A stretch of DNA of 64,000 bases from Clostridia bacterium (GTDB taxonomy: Bacteria > Bacillota > Clostridia > Lachnospirales > Lachnospiraceae), in NCBI GenBank assembly GCA_910575725.1, contig CAJTFE010000007.1, positions 113,732 through 177,731 on the forward strand, written 5' to 3'. A model generated the notes under the pieces. The model ran no database searches. It was not told where the DNA came from and saw nothing but the letters and a program-made list of their open reading frames with translations. Shown one piece after another: positions 56,794-64,000 of this stretch. A program made the translations under genes and the position numbers. The stretch's first letter is position 1. Each line of letters begins with the position of its first letter.

Positions 56794-56861
56794 TATTTTT
56801 ATTTATTAAAAGGTTTGGATCAAAAAAGTGATTGACAAAGAGGCAAACGGAGGTTTCTTTT

Positions 56862-56993
56862 ATGTGGGGACTATATCTCGATAGTAAAGCTTTTAAAGAT
56901 GGACTATTGTGCGGCTGTTTCAGAATGGGAACAAGGTATCGGATTTTTACTGAATATATCTATAAAAAATATCAGCAATCTACAGAAACGTAA
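56862..56993 (+). CDS. possible small protein (43 residues)
   Basis: Unrecognised MWGLYLDSKAFKDGLLCGCF..., with AACGGAGG eight bases before the ATG, so translation is likely. No membrane segment; one CGC cysteine pair. It ends 15 bases before the next gene. Could be a genuine small protein or the remains of a longer gene. Confidence 0.45.
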   Translation: MWGLYLDSKAFKDGLLCGCFRMGTRYRIFTEYIYKKYQQSTET

Positions 56994-57008
56994 GAAACGG
57001 AGGAAAAA

Positions 57009-57737
57009 ATGGTCGATTATTCACAATTTGAGGCAAGTGTAAAATCCGGCATCCACGCAGATGTGAGCCGGATACGGCAGAAAGATGAAATAATAAAAGC
57101 CGTCGTTAAAAAGCGGAGAAGCTCCGCGATAATCTGCGTATGCTTCCTGTGCATGGCAGGAATTTCTATGTTTAAAAGCTGGGTTCCCGCCGTTATCTGT
57201 TTCCTTCTTGCATTGTTTTTCCTATGGCGGGCTGTCGGAAAATTTTCTGACGAATATTTACGGGAAATGTACGAGGAGGGGCTTTTGGTTCCCGGCATGA
57301 TCGTGAAAACGGAACCCCTTACTATCATGGCAATCGCAAACATGACCGCGCGGGATGGCGCGGCAACCGTAAATGGGTGCTGCTGTCTGGAGGTAAAGGA
57401 GCTTGACGGGGCGCAAAAAATTCTATTTGAAAAAATCCCCTGCTCCTGTTTTTTCTGCTATGAGGGCGGCGATTACCATTCTTCCTTCCAGCCCCATCCT
57501 CTTTATTGGGGAACGGCAGATCAGCAGTCTATTCAAGAAGCGCTAAGACAGGTGGAGGAAGACAACAAAGAAAATGCAAAAGATGAATGGGAAGTGCTCA
57601 AGGAGGTTGCGCGGCAGTTCCCTGATTTGGGAAACGGAAACTTGATTTTGTTGGATGAAAATTATGTTCCCTTTGGGAAAAAGAACTACATGGACAGCAA
57701 CTATAAGCCCCTCAACGAGGAAACTGACCCCAAGTAA
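57009..57737 (+). CDS. membrane protein of unknown function
   Basis: 242 residues. Two adjacent hydrophobic segments (about 39-55 and 58-74: IICVCFLCMAGISMF and VPAVICFLLALFFLW) form a hairpin; the C-terminal ~165 residues are soluble with a mixed beta start (GMIVKTEPLTIMAIAN) and an acidic end. A cysteine-rich spot, NGCCCLEV then PCSCFFCYEGG, is odd for a cytoplasmic domain. No family name can be given with confidence. GGAGG-like AACGGAGG lies before the ATG. Confidence 0.65.
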   Translation: MVDYSQFEASVKSGIHADVSRIRQKDEIIKAVVKKRRSSAIICVCFLCMAGISMFKSWVPAVICFLLALFFLWRAVGKFSDEYLREMYEEGLLVPGMIVKTEPLTIMAIANMTARDGAATVNGCCCLEVKELDGAQKILFEKIPCSCFFCYEGGDYHSSFQPHPLYWGTADQQSIQEALRQVEEDNKENAKDEWEVLKEVARQFPDLGNGNLILLDENYVPFGKKNYMDSNYKPLNEETDPK

Positions 57738-57778
57738 TATGTTCCATTTAGGGAAACGCTGATGAAAGGAAGATGAAT

Positions 57779-58012
57779 ATGAAATTGTTAACTTTTGTTA
57801 TTATCACACTTGCTATATATATGCCATTTCATTTGTTTGAGGAGGCACTTGGGAATTTCCCTAAGTGGATGTATGAACATAAATGGCTTCCGTACCATAT
57901 GACAAATGGACATTGGATGTCAAATAATATTTTTATTTATTATCCTATGCTTTTGCTTGCCACATTTATATTTGTAATTGGAGAAGAAAATTGCACTTGT
58001 TTCGGGAAGTGA
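57779..58012 (+). pseudogene. truncated HXXEE-type membrane protein
   Basis: 77 residues: two hydrophobic stretches with MPFHLFEEALGNFPKWMYEH, matching the start of HXXEE-domain membrane proteins (His-x-x-Glu-Glu after the first helix). Full members have about twice this length; here the frame stops after GEENCTCFGK. Start chosen at 57779 by the position of AAAGGA. A remnant is likely, although expression cannot be excluded. Confidence 0.45.
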
Positions 58013-58073
58013 ATTGTTAGTAAAGTGGGTTTTGCTAAAACAAATGGAATAAGAAGCTGGTGTGCGAGTGGTT

Positions 58074-58105
58074 CTTATAAAATGAATGTGGTAAAATTTT
58101 ATAAG
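58074..58105. repeat. AT-rich inverted repeat before the 58123 gene
   Basis: CTTATAAAAT and ATTTTATAAG with a 12-base loop, 18 bases before the start. A candidate operator; also holds a -10-like TATAAAAT. Confidence 0.5.
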
Positions 58106-58122
58106 AAACGAGGTAAAGCGGT

Positions 58123-58491
58123 ATGAAAAAACAAGTTTATATCACAGAGGAAGAACGTGCAAAATGTCAAAAGGTGGTTGATGCGTTTGCAGAGCTGTAC
58201 GAATTGGAGAATATCGTGGTGCTTGACGTGGGCAGGTACGGTTTTGTCGAGTTGAAATATTACAAGCCGCCACATGGCTTTGAGGATGCAATAACCTTTA
58301 CGGACAGCGTGGCATTATTTGAAGACTTGTGGGAGGAATGGCTGAATACAAAGCTGTATTTACTGGCAAAAGGTACTCCACTGTTGGAGAAAGGCTACAA
58401 AGGTATATTTGAAAGCCTGTCAAAAGAAAAACAGTCGGAACTTATCGTAAGAAAAGCTAATTTTTCTAAAGCGGCAGAGATATATCTGTAA
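58123..58491 (+). CDS. small soluble protein of unknown function
   Basis: 122 residues, no signal peptide or membrane part. The fold looks alpha+beta (IVVLDVGRYGFVELKYYKP; LFEDLWEEWLNTKLYLLA). Not recognised. GAGG lies ten bases before the ATG. It stands alone between the truncated HXXEE gene and a terminator. Confidence 0.65.
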   Translation: MKKQVYITEEERAKCQKVVDAFAELYELENIVVLDVGRYGFVELKYYKPPHGFEDAITFTDSVALFEDLWEEWLNTKLYLLAKGTPLLEKGYKGIFESLSKEKQSELIVRKANFSKAAEIYL

Positions 58492-58541
58492 TATTGTTTC
58501 GGTGAAAAATGGAACAGTAGTTAGTGAACAATCAAAGCGTA

Positions 58542-58572
58542 GAAAGGCTCTGTATAATGCAGGGCTTTTCTT
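58542..58572 (+). terminator. terminator after the 58123 gene
   Basis: GAAAGGCTCTG pairs (G-U) with CAGGGCTTTTC. Confidence 0.7.
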
Positions 58573-58682
58573 ATTTGCGTTTTTAGATAAAAAGATAGAA
58601 TGAATGAGCTAGATTCCGCCGTAGTCGGCATTGTGGAAAAATTTAAACTTTTGAATTTTCCCATGATGCTGGTTTTAAAAGC

Positions 58683-58711
58683 TTGAAATTATTCGGTTGG
58701 ACGCATATAAT
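58683..58711 (+). promoter_or_regulatory. promoter of the HTH/two-component operon
   Basis: TTGAAA (58683), 17-base spacer, TATAAT (58706): close to consensus. Confidence 0.85.
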
Positions 58712-58741
58712 TATAGACGATTAGAGTTTGAGAAAGGATGA

Positions 58742-58954
58742 ATGAGAATGTTAGAGTTTATTTCTGCCCCAGAAGCGGCAAAGAAATGGGGCATTTCGGA
58801 AAGACGAGTACAGAAACTATGCGAAGAAAACCGCATTCCCGGTGTGGCAAAGTTCAGCCGTATGTGGCTAATACCAAAAGATGCTGAAAAGCCTGCTGAT
58901 GGTCGATTAAGAAATAAGAAAGGCAGTAAATTGCAGGAGGAAAACATTTCATGA
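58742..58954 (+). CDS. excisionase-like helix-turn-helix protein
   Basis: 70 residues. MLEFISAPEAAKKWGISERR then VQKLCEENRIPGVAKFSRMWLIP is the helix-turn-helix plus wing of the MerR/excisionase-like HTH_17 type, then a basic tail. ATG 58742 follows AAAGGATGA; ATG 58748 is an alternative. Its stop overlaps the response regulator start (ATGA), so both are made together. Such proteins usually direct excision or local transcription; here coupling to a two-component system suggests a regulatory role (inference). Confidence 0.8.
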   Translation: MRMLEFISAPEAAKKWGISERRVQKLCEENRIPGVAKFSRMWLIPKDAEKPADGRLRNKKGSKLQEENIS

Positions 58955-59655
58955 ATGAATATAGGATAATGATTGTTGATGATGAGCCAGATATTTTAAA
59001 TTTACTTGAAAAAGCACTTAACATAGAGGGATTCTATCATATCATCAAAATTGATAATGGGATTACCGCTGTAAACATCTGCGAACAGAACCAGCTGGAT
59101 ATTATTATTTTAGATATTATGCTTCCGGGAATTGATGGGTATGAAGTGTGTAAGCGGATCAGACAGTTTTCCCATTGTCCTATTCTGTTCCTATCGTCAA
59201 AAAATGATGAATTGGATAAACTGCTTGGCTTGGCAGTAGGCGGTGACGATTATGTAACAAAACCTTTTAGTCCCAAAGAAGTAGCATACAGGGTAAAGGC
59301 ACAGTTGCGGCGAGCAGAATATAAGAATACTCCAATGAAAAATCAGTCTATGAAAATAGGACAGTTGATGATTGATACGCAAGGCTGCCGGGTGACGAAA
59401 GGCGAAAAAGAAATTGAATTGACTGCCCGTGAGTTTGAAATTTTGAATTATATGGCAGAAAATATAGGACGTGTTATCAGTAGGGAACGTCTGTATGAAA
59501 CTATTTGGGGTGAAGACAGTTTTGGATGTGACAATACAATCATGGTGCATATCCGGCACCTGCGTGAAAAGATAGAGGATAATCCTGCTATCCCCGAATA
59601 TATCATAACAATGAAAGGTTTAGGCTATAAACTGGTGAACCCTTATGAAAAGTAA
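58951..59655 (+). CDS. OmpR-family response regulator
   Basis: 234 residues. Receiver pocket D10/D11, phospho-site D55 in IIILDIMLPGIDG, FLSSKND switch region and TKPFSP; winged-helix DNA-binding domain with LTAREFEILNYMAE and the end ITMKGLGYKLVNPYEK. Translationally coupled to the HTH gene before and overlapping the kinase gene by 11 bases. Probably controls the ABC genes downstream through the direct repeats at 61052. Confidence 0.93.
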   Translation: MNEYRIMIVDDEPDILNLLEKALNIEGFYHIIKIDNGITAVNICEQNQLDIIILDIMLPGIDGYEVCKRIRQFSHCPILFLSSKNDELDKLLGLAVGGDDYVTKPFSPKEVAYRVKAQLRRAEYKNTPMKNQSMKIGQLMIDTQGCRVTKGEKEIELTAREFEILNYMAENIGRVISRERLYETIWGEDSFGCDNTIMVHIRHLREKIEDNPAIPEYIITMKGLGYKLVNPYEK

Positions 59656-61057
59656 ACAGAAATTCAATCCGTTCTTATGTTCATTTGCTGTCTTTTCCAT
59701 TTTTGTTCTGATGATGGCATCTATTACAATCGGTTTGTTTTATTATATATTTTCCATTCCGGAGCCGGAGGGGCTAAGTATCGCTTCATGGGCGCAGATG
59801 TTTACAGATAATTTTTCTGTTTGGATGGATTACGAAGATGAAAACTTGGAAGTAGAAAAAATAGGGCTTGACCGTTTGGATGAATATGGATTATGGATTC
59901 AAGTAATTGATGAATCCGGGCAGGAGATTTTTTCTTATAACAAGCCGGAAAGTTATCCCACAAGCTATCCCGCTTCTACGCTGCTTGCTTTTGGTACAAG
60001 TGCTTATGAGAATGAAAATACTGTTTTTGTAAGCTGTTTAGAAGATTCAACAGAAACTTGCAGCTATATCATAGGTTTTCCCTATGCAATAGGAAAATAT
60101 ATGCTGTATTATAATGGTGAAAGATTTACCCGGTTACTGCCTGTTGTGAAAAAAATCGTTCTTTCAGCCTTATTCATCTTTGCCGTTTTGGTTTTCGGAT
60201 ATGTTTGTTGGATTTCAAGAAAATTATCAAACATAACAGGGGGTATCCGAAACGTATCACAACGTGCCTACATTCCATTAAAAGAAAAGGGCATGTTTCG
60301 TGACATTTTCGCAGCACTGAATAAAATGGATATGGAAATCAGACAAAGCGACAAGATAAAAGAAGAAACGGAGAACGCACGCACAGAATGGATTGCAAAT
60401 ATTACCCATGATTTGAAAACACCACTTTCCCCGGTAAAAGGTTATGCGGAACTGCTTGCTGATAACCAAATAGCCGGAGTGGAAACAGCACAGGAATATG
60501 GGAAGATAATTTTAAAGAATGTTTCCCATGTGGAAAAATTGTTAAATGACCTGAAACTGACATACCAGATTGATTCCGGCGTAGTGCCCTATCATCCGCA
60601 GGAGGTACTTATCACAAGGTATGTCAAAGAAGTGGTAATTGATATTATAAATGACCCTGCATTTTCTAAGCGCATTATAGAGTTTGAGAGTGACGGACAA
60701 GAACTTATCGCTTTCCTTGACCCTGATTTGCTCCGGCGTGCAATTCAAAATATTATCATTAACGCTCTGATACACAATCCGCCCGACACAAAGATAAAAA
60801 TATCTATTGGTAAAAGTGCGGCAAGTGTTGTTTTCATTTCCATTTGTGATAATGGGAGTGGGATGGATGAAGCAGAGCAAGCCAAATTATTCAACCGATA
60901 TTACAGAGGAACAAATACCAGAGAGAAGCCGGAGGGAAGTGGTCTTGGTCTTGCTATTGCAAAACAGATTGTAGTGCTTCATGGTGGAAATATCAGCGTC
61001 AAGAGCAGTCCAGACATCGGAACAGAATTTATCATTACTCTTGATTCCCAAACTTAA
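59645..61057 (+). CDS. sensor histidine kinase
   Basis: 470 residues. Membrane segments about 12-34 and 170-192 with a ~135-residue outer sensor between; HAMP-like linker; HisKA with NITHDLKTPLSPVKGYAELL (the phospho-His) and HATPase_c with NALIHN, CDNGSGMDE and GSGLGLAIAKQ. Follows its regulator with an overlap. Kinases with this THDLKTP box and ABC neighbours commonly sense cell-wall-active peptides; the signal here is unknown. Confidence 0.93.
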   Translation: MKSKQKFNPFLCSFAVFSIFVLMMASITIGLFYYIFSIPEPEGLSIASWAQMFTDNFSVWMDYEDENLEVEKIGLDRLDEYGLWIQVIDESGQEIFSYNKPESYPTSYPASTLLAFGTSAYENENTVFVSCLEDSTETCSYIIGFPYAIGKYMLYYNGERFTRLLPVVKKIVLSALFIFAVLVFGYVCWISRKLSNITGGIRNVSQRAYIPLKEKGMFRDIFAALNKMDMEIRQSDKIKEETENARTEWIANITHDLKTPLSPVKGYAELLADNQIAGVETAQEYGKIILKNVSHVEKLLNDLKLTYQIDSGVVPYHPQEVLITRYVKEVVIDIINDPAFSKRIIEFESDGQELIAFLDPDLLRRAIQNIIINALIHNPPDTKIKISIGKSAASVVFISICDNGSGMDEAEQAKLFNRYYRGTNTREKPEGSGLGLAIAKQIVVLHGGNISVKSSPDIGTEFIITLDSQT

Positions 61058-61093
61058 GGTCAACTTAAGATACAGAAAAGCCACGCCTAAGAT
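61052..61093 (+). promoter_or_regulatory. direct repeats and promoter of the ABC operon
   Basis: ACTTAAG at 61052-61058 and 61063-61069, 11 bases apart (one helical turn), then TAAGAT (61088-61093) 18 bases on as a -10. This is the usual layout for an OmpR-type activator over a weak -35. The target of the regulator at 58951 by inference. Confidence 0.6.
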
Positions 61094-61095
61094 AG

Positions 61096-61130
61096 ATGGT
61101 TTATGCTTTACAGCATAGACCATTTTTTTT
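61096..61130 (+). terminator. terminator between kinase and ABC genes
   Basis: ATGGTTTATGCT pairs with AGCATAGACCAT (one G-U), then eight Ts. Confidence 0.92.
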
Positions 61131-61161
61131 GAGTCTAAATAAAATGATTAGGAGGGTTCCT

Positions 61162-62064
61162 ATGGAACTGCAATTACAACACTTATGCAAGCAGTATGGG
61201 GAGAAACGTGCTGTTAATGATGTGACTGCTACCCTCTCTCCGGGGGTGTATGGCTTATTAGGGGCGAACGGGGCAGGCAAGTCAACTTTAATGCGGATGA
61301 TTTGCGGCGTTCTAAAGCCGACTTCCGGCTATATCCGGCTGAATGGAAAAACGATAGAGGATTTGGGAGAACGCTATTACGCCCAGTTGGGTTATATGCC
61401 GCAGGATTTTGGCTTTTACCCTGACTTTACCGCAAGGGAGTTTATGCGGTACATGGCGGCTGTAAAAGGAATTGATAAAAGAAAAGTAAAATCCCGCACA
61501 GAGGAACTTTTACACATGGTAAACCTGACAGAAGCAGCGGATAAAAAAGTCAAGTCATATTCCGGCGGTATGAAGCAGCGTTTAGGAATTGCACAGGCTG
61601 AACTAAATAACCCGTCTATCCTGATATTGGATGAACCTACCGCAGGACTTGATCCAAAAGAACGGGTACGTTTTCGTAACCTTATTTCAGATTTTGCAAA
61701 AGAGAAAATAGTCATTTTGTCTACACATATCGTTTCGGACGTTTCCTACATTGCGGATACTATTCTGATGATGAAAAAGGGACAGTTTTTGCTGCAGGAG
61801 CCTATGGATACGGTAACAGACAGTATTCGTGGGAAAGTTTGGGAGTTTTTAGCCGATAATCGAAAAGCAGCAGAATACAGCAGAACATTTTCTGTTGTTA
61901 ATCTGCACCACGAAAACAATATGGTGCGTTTGCGGATTGTTGCTGAAGCTGCACCCACGGCAGACGCATATACTGTTGAACCAAGTTTGGAGGATTTGTT
62001 TTTGTATCATTTTGGCGAAGATACACAGTTTGAAAGGGGCGAAGAAGATGAAAACATTGATTAA
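61162..62064 (+). CDS. ABC transporter ATPase
   Basis: 300 residues. Walker A GANGAGKST near 36-44, Q-loop MPQDFG, signature YSGGMKQRLGIAQ, Walker B ILILDEPTAGLD and switch His in STHIVSD. The C-terminal extension (about 215-300) is like that of drug or peptide exporters of the BcrA/CcmA group. ATG 61162 follows AGGAGGG; the frame upstream runs through the terminator and is not part of the gene. The stop overlaps the permease start by 17 bases. Confidence 0.94.
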   Translation: MELQLQHLCKQYGEKRAVNDVTATLSPGVYGLLGANGAGKSTLMRMICGVLKPTSGYIRLNGKTIEDLGERYYAQLGYMPQDFGFYPDFTAREFMRYMAAVKGIDKRKVKSRTEELLHMVNLTEAADKKVKSYSGGMKQRLGIAQAELNNPSILILDEPTAGLDPKERVRFRNLISDFAKEKIVILSTHIVSDVSYIADTILMMKKGQFLLQEPMDTVTDSIRGKVWEFLADNRKAAEYSRTFSVVNLHHENNMVRLRIVAEAAPTADAYTVEPSLEDLFLYHFGEDTQFERGEEDENID

Positions 62065-63283
62065 GTATGAGTTTTTAAAAATCTTGCGTAAAAAATCAAC
62101 GCTTATTGTAATGGCGGTAAGCCTTTTGCTGACAGCATTTCTTTTTGGTCTGCCAATCTTGCAATATCAAACATATAATCAGGAGGGGGTTATAAAAGGA
62201 AGTGAGGGTATTGCTTATGCTAAAGGGCAATATTCAGATTTGGCAGTACCTTTGACAGAAGAATATATTGCAGAAATGATTCGTGAATACCAAAATCTTT
62301 TTGAAAATCCGGATAATGTAGGATACAACGGGAATGAAAAGTTTTTAATCGGTGATGCCTATTGGAACTTTGTTGCTCCGCGTGAGAAGCTCTTGAATAC
62401 AATAGCCGCAAATTATGATGCGCCGGGTGAAAACACGGGTTTGGAAAAATTGCCGGATTTGGATATGACAAACGGAGCAGGTTTTTATCAGACAAGGGAA
62501 GAAAAAATTGAAGCATTGTTAAATATGCCGTCTCGCAAATTATCTGATGCCCAAAAGACATATTGGAGCAATATGAACAGTAAAGTAGATACACCCTTAC
62601 AATATGGCTATTACGGAGGATGGGAAATCATTATTAGCAGCTTTGAACTTTTCATGTTTGCGTTGCTTTGTGTTTGTATTGTGATTGCCCCTGTTTTTTC
62701 CGGGGAGTACCAGACGGGGACGGATGCAGTTATTTTGGCGGGCAAATATGGAAAAACAAAGCTGATAACAGCAAAAATCATATCCTCATTCCTTTTTGGT
62801 CTGATTGCGTTTACGCTTCATGTCTTAATTGCCTGTGGATTGCCGCTTGCAGCCTTTGGCATGGATGGGTGGAATCTTCCCTTGCAGATTGCAGGGACGA
62901 CAATACCTTATCCGTTTACATTTATGCAGGCTGTTCTTATCAATTTGGGAGTAATCTACCTGATTTTGTTTGCAATGATCGGGCTGACACTGGTTCTCTC
63001 TGCAAATATGAAAAGTCCATATGTAGTATTGATTGTGCTTGTACCTGTACTTTTTATCCCCATGTTCTTAACGCCCAATGGAACAACCGGATTATATAAC
63101 TTAATATTGTTCTTACTGCCCTATCGTGCAACTATGCCCGAAATCAGTAAATATATTTCCTATCAATTTGGCGGTTTCGTTATGGATGCACTTGCCGTAA
63201 GAGCAATCGTGTACACGATATTAACCGCGGTGTTCATACCGCTTTCCAGACTTGGTTTCAAAAAACATCAAGTTTCAGCGTAA
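62048..63283 (+). CDS. ABC transporter permease
   Basis: 411 residues. One N-terminal membrane helix (about 16-36), a large outer loop (about 40-195), then five or six helices to the end (ELFMFALLCVCIVIAPVF; VLINLGVIYLILFAMIGLTL, and so on): the ABC-2 layout. ATG 62048 lies within the ATPase gene; longer frames upstream are not conserved. Forms an exporter with the ATPase, with the small exported protein downstream as likely partner. Confidence 0.9.
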   Translation: MKTLIKYEFLKILRKKSTLIVMAVSLLLTAFLFGLPILQYQTYNQEGVIKGSEGIAYAKGQYSDLAVPLTEEYIAEMIREYQNLFENPDNVGYNGNEKFLIGDAYWNFVAPREKLLNTIAANYDAPGENTGLEKLPDLDMTNGAGFYQTREEKIEALLNMPSRKLSDAQKTYWSNMNSKVDTPLQYGYYGGWEIIISSFELFMFALLCVCIVIAPVFSGEYQTGTDAVILAGKYGKTKLITAKIISSFLFGLIAFTLHVLIACGLPLAAFGMDGWNLPLQIAGTTIPYPFTFMQAVLINLGVIYLILFAMIGLTLVLSANMKSPYVVLIVLVPVLFIPMFLTPNGTTGLYNLILFLLPYRATMPEISKYISYQFGGFVMDALAVRAIVYTILTAVFIPLSRLGFKKHQVSA

Positions 63284-63295
63284 AGGAGGTTAAGG

Positions 63296-63664
63296 ATGAA
63301 AAAGAAAAAACTGATGATTGCAGTTATGGCTATTTTAGTCATAGTTGTTGCTGTTTTGGTGGTTGTTACCCAATCGCCAAAATGGTCAAAAAAATCTTTT
63401 GAAGCTGTCATTCAAGAAACCATTATACAGCCGGATGGAGAAATTCGTTTAATCGTTGAACGTACAACAGAAATCTATTCTAATCCCCTCAATTCTCTTC
63501 ATATAAGCGAAGAAACAGAGTTAGTTGGGATGGACGGAAAAGAGATAGAAATTGAAGATTTACAGCCGGGAAATACCGTTGAAGTTATTTTGAAAGATTC
63601 CTTTGTTGAAGAAACACCTTTTTACTATCCAACAGTTTATAAAATCAAGGTAATTAACAATTGA
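63296..63664 (+). CDS. small exported protein of the ABC operon
   Basis: 122 residues. N-terminal membrane anchor or signal (LMIAVMAILVIVVAVLVVV), then a short beta-rich outer domain (IRLIVERTTEIYSNPL; LVGMDGKEIEIEDLQPGNTVEV) resembling the small DUF3221-like or OB-fold domains in exported lipoproteins. No lipobox Cys. AAGGAGG before the ATG, 12 bases after the permease. Role unknown; perhaps an accessory of the transporter. Confidence 0.75.
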   Translation: MKKKKLMIAVMAILVIVVAVLVVVTQSPKWSKKSFEAVIQETIIQPDGEIRLIVERTTEIYSNPLNSLHISEETELVGMDGKEIEIEDLQPGNTVEVILKDSFVEETPFYYPTVYKIKVINN

Positions 63665-63759
63665 TATTTTGAAGAATGTTTGCCGCACGACATCATCGCC
63701 ACATGGCGGTAAAAGAAAAAGCTGTTGCAGAGTAGAGTTGCTTGTGGATGCCTATGGAA

Positions 63760-63796
63760 CGGTGGCTTTGTGAAAATCAAAGCTGCCGTTTTTTTG
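63760..63796 (+). terminator. terminator of the ABC operon
   Basis: CGGTGGCTTTG pairs (two G-U) with CAAAGCTGCCG, then seven Ts. Confidence 0.85.
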
Positions 63797-63811
63797 AACT
63801 AATTTATAAAC

Positions 63812-64000
63812 CTAGATTATTCACGGCACAGCCGTGAAAGTGTCTGAAAGCCACATAGTTGCTGTATTTTAACTGAATATTGCTTTTCACCTGTCAAGTG
63901 AATGAAAAAAGAGCATCCACTTGTGATAAAATTAAGGTGTCTAATCTCAAATAATACCAACAAAAGGAGCCCTTTATGAGTATTGTAAACACCTTACCAT
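63812..64000 (+). mobile_element. probable left end of an IS1380-type insertion sequence (partial)
   Basis: CCTAGATTATTCACGGCAC at 63812 begins like the terminal inverted repeats of the IS1380 family (ISEcp1 starts CCTAGATTC). It is followed by a small palindrome (TCACGG..CCGTGA) and, 164 bases on, a reading frame with a good ribosome site. Flanked on the left by TTTATAAA, which could hold the target duplication. The element leaves the window, so the right end cannot be seen; family is inference. Confidence 0.45.
63976..64000 (+). CDS. start of a gene running off the window (transposase?)
   Basis: ATG 63976, preceded by AAAGGAG, reads MSIVNTLP before the window ends. Its place inside the probable insertion sequence suggests a transposase; eight residues are too few to confirm. 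Confidence 0.4.

Overview
The window looks like chromosomal DNA of an anaerobic, low-to-mid GC Clostridia species, most likely a gut Lachnospiraceae (Clostridium cluster XIVa type). Reasons: a CIRCE-controlled hrcA-grpE-dnaK-dnaJ operon, a single-chain pyruvate:ferredoxin oxidoreductase, alpha2 glycyl-tRNA synthetase, the yicC-gmk-rpoZ and era-yqzL-recO gene orders, pyrophosphate-linked glycolysis (PPi-PFK next to PPDK), AGGAGG ribosome sites and several TTG/GTG starts. The genus is inference. No rRNA, tRNA or CRISPR array was seen.

Layout. 0.1-9.0 kb: heat-shock block, with clpB on the minus strand and hrcA-grpE-dnaK-dnaJ on the plus strand. 9.0-10.3 kb: a repetitive coiled-coil gene and a decayed gene end. 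10.5-14.0 kb: PFOR. 14.2-19.2 kb: rhamnose isomerase, aldo/keto reductase, DeoR regulator and rhamnulokinase, followed by a degenerate phosphoribosyltransferase-like gene. 20.2-26.5 kb: a tightly coupled gene set joining an IbrA/IbrB-like pair (PP-loop PAPS-reductase-like plus ParB-like) to a secreted repeat protein, a two-component system and an anchored protein. 26.6-28.1 kb: a cell-wall amidase/deacetylase fusion. 28.4-33.6 kb: yicC-gmk-rpoZ, nagB, ptsI and ptsH. 33.6-40.8 kb: a catabolic cluster with a LacI regulator, SDR oxidoreductase, ribose-type ABC importer and an alpha/beta hydrolase. 40.9-54.4 kb: M16C peptidase, NhaC antiporter, era-yqzL-recO, a lipoprotein, glyS, PPi-PFK and PPDK. 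54.5-64 kb: an AT-richer accessory region with two two-component systems, an ABC exporter, small or broken orphan genes and, at the edge, what looks like the end of an IS1380-type insertion sequence.

Working together: the heat-shock operon is under HrcA/CIRCE control. PFOR, PPi-PFK and PPDK form an energy-saving anaerobic glycolytic core. EI/HPr and NagB serve sugar uptake and amino-sugar use. The rhamnose and LacI clusters are inducible catabolic units. The accessory end looks like an envelope-stress or peptide-antibiotic sensing and efflux cassette.

The least expected content lies in two places. First, dispersed palindromic repeats: a 92-93 bp element placed just upstream of the ribosome sites of clpB and the aldo/keto reductase, long palindromes with a shared core at 3.6 and 28.2 kb, and a 66 bp direct repeat between a response regulator and its kinase. 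Second, the IbrAB/two-component operon at 20-26 kb. An HPr with Arg at position 46, a phosphoribosyltransferase-like protein without its acidic pair, and an excisionase-like HTH gene coupled to a response regulator are also worth checking.
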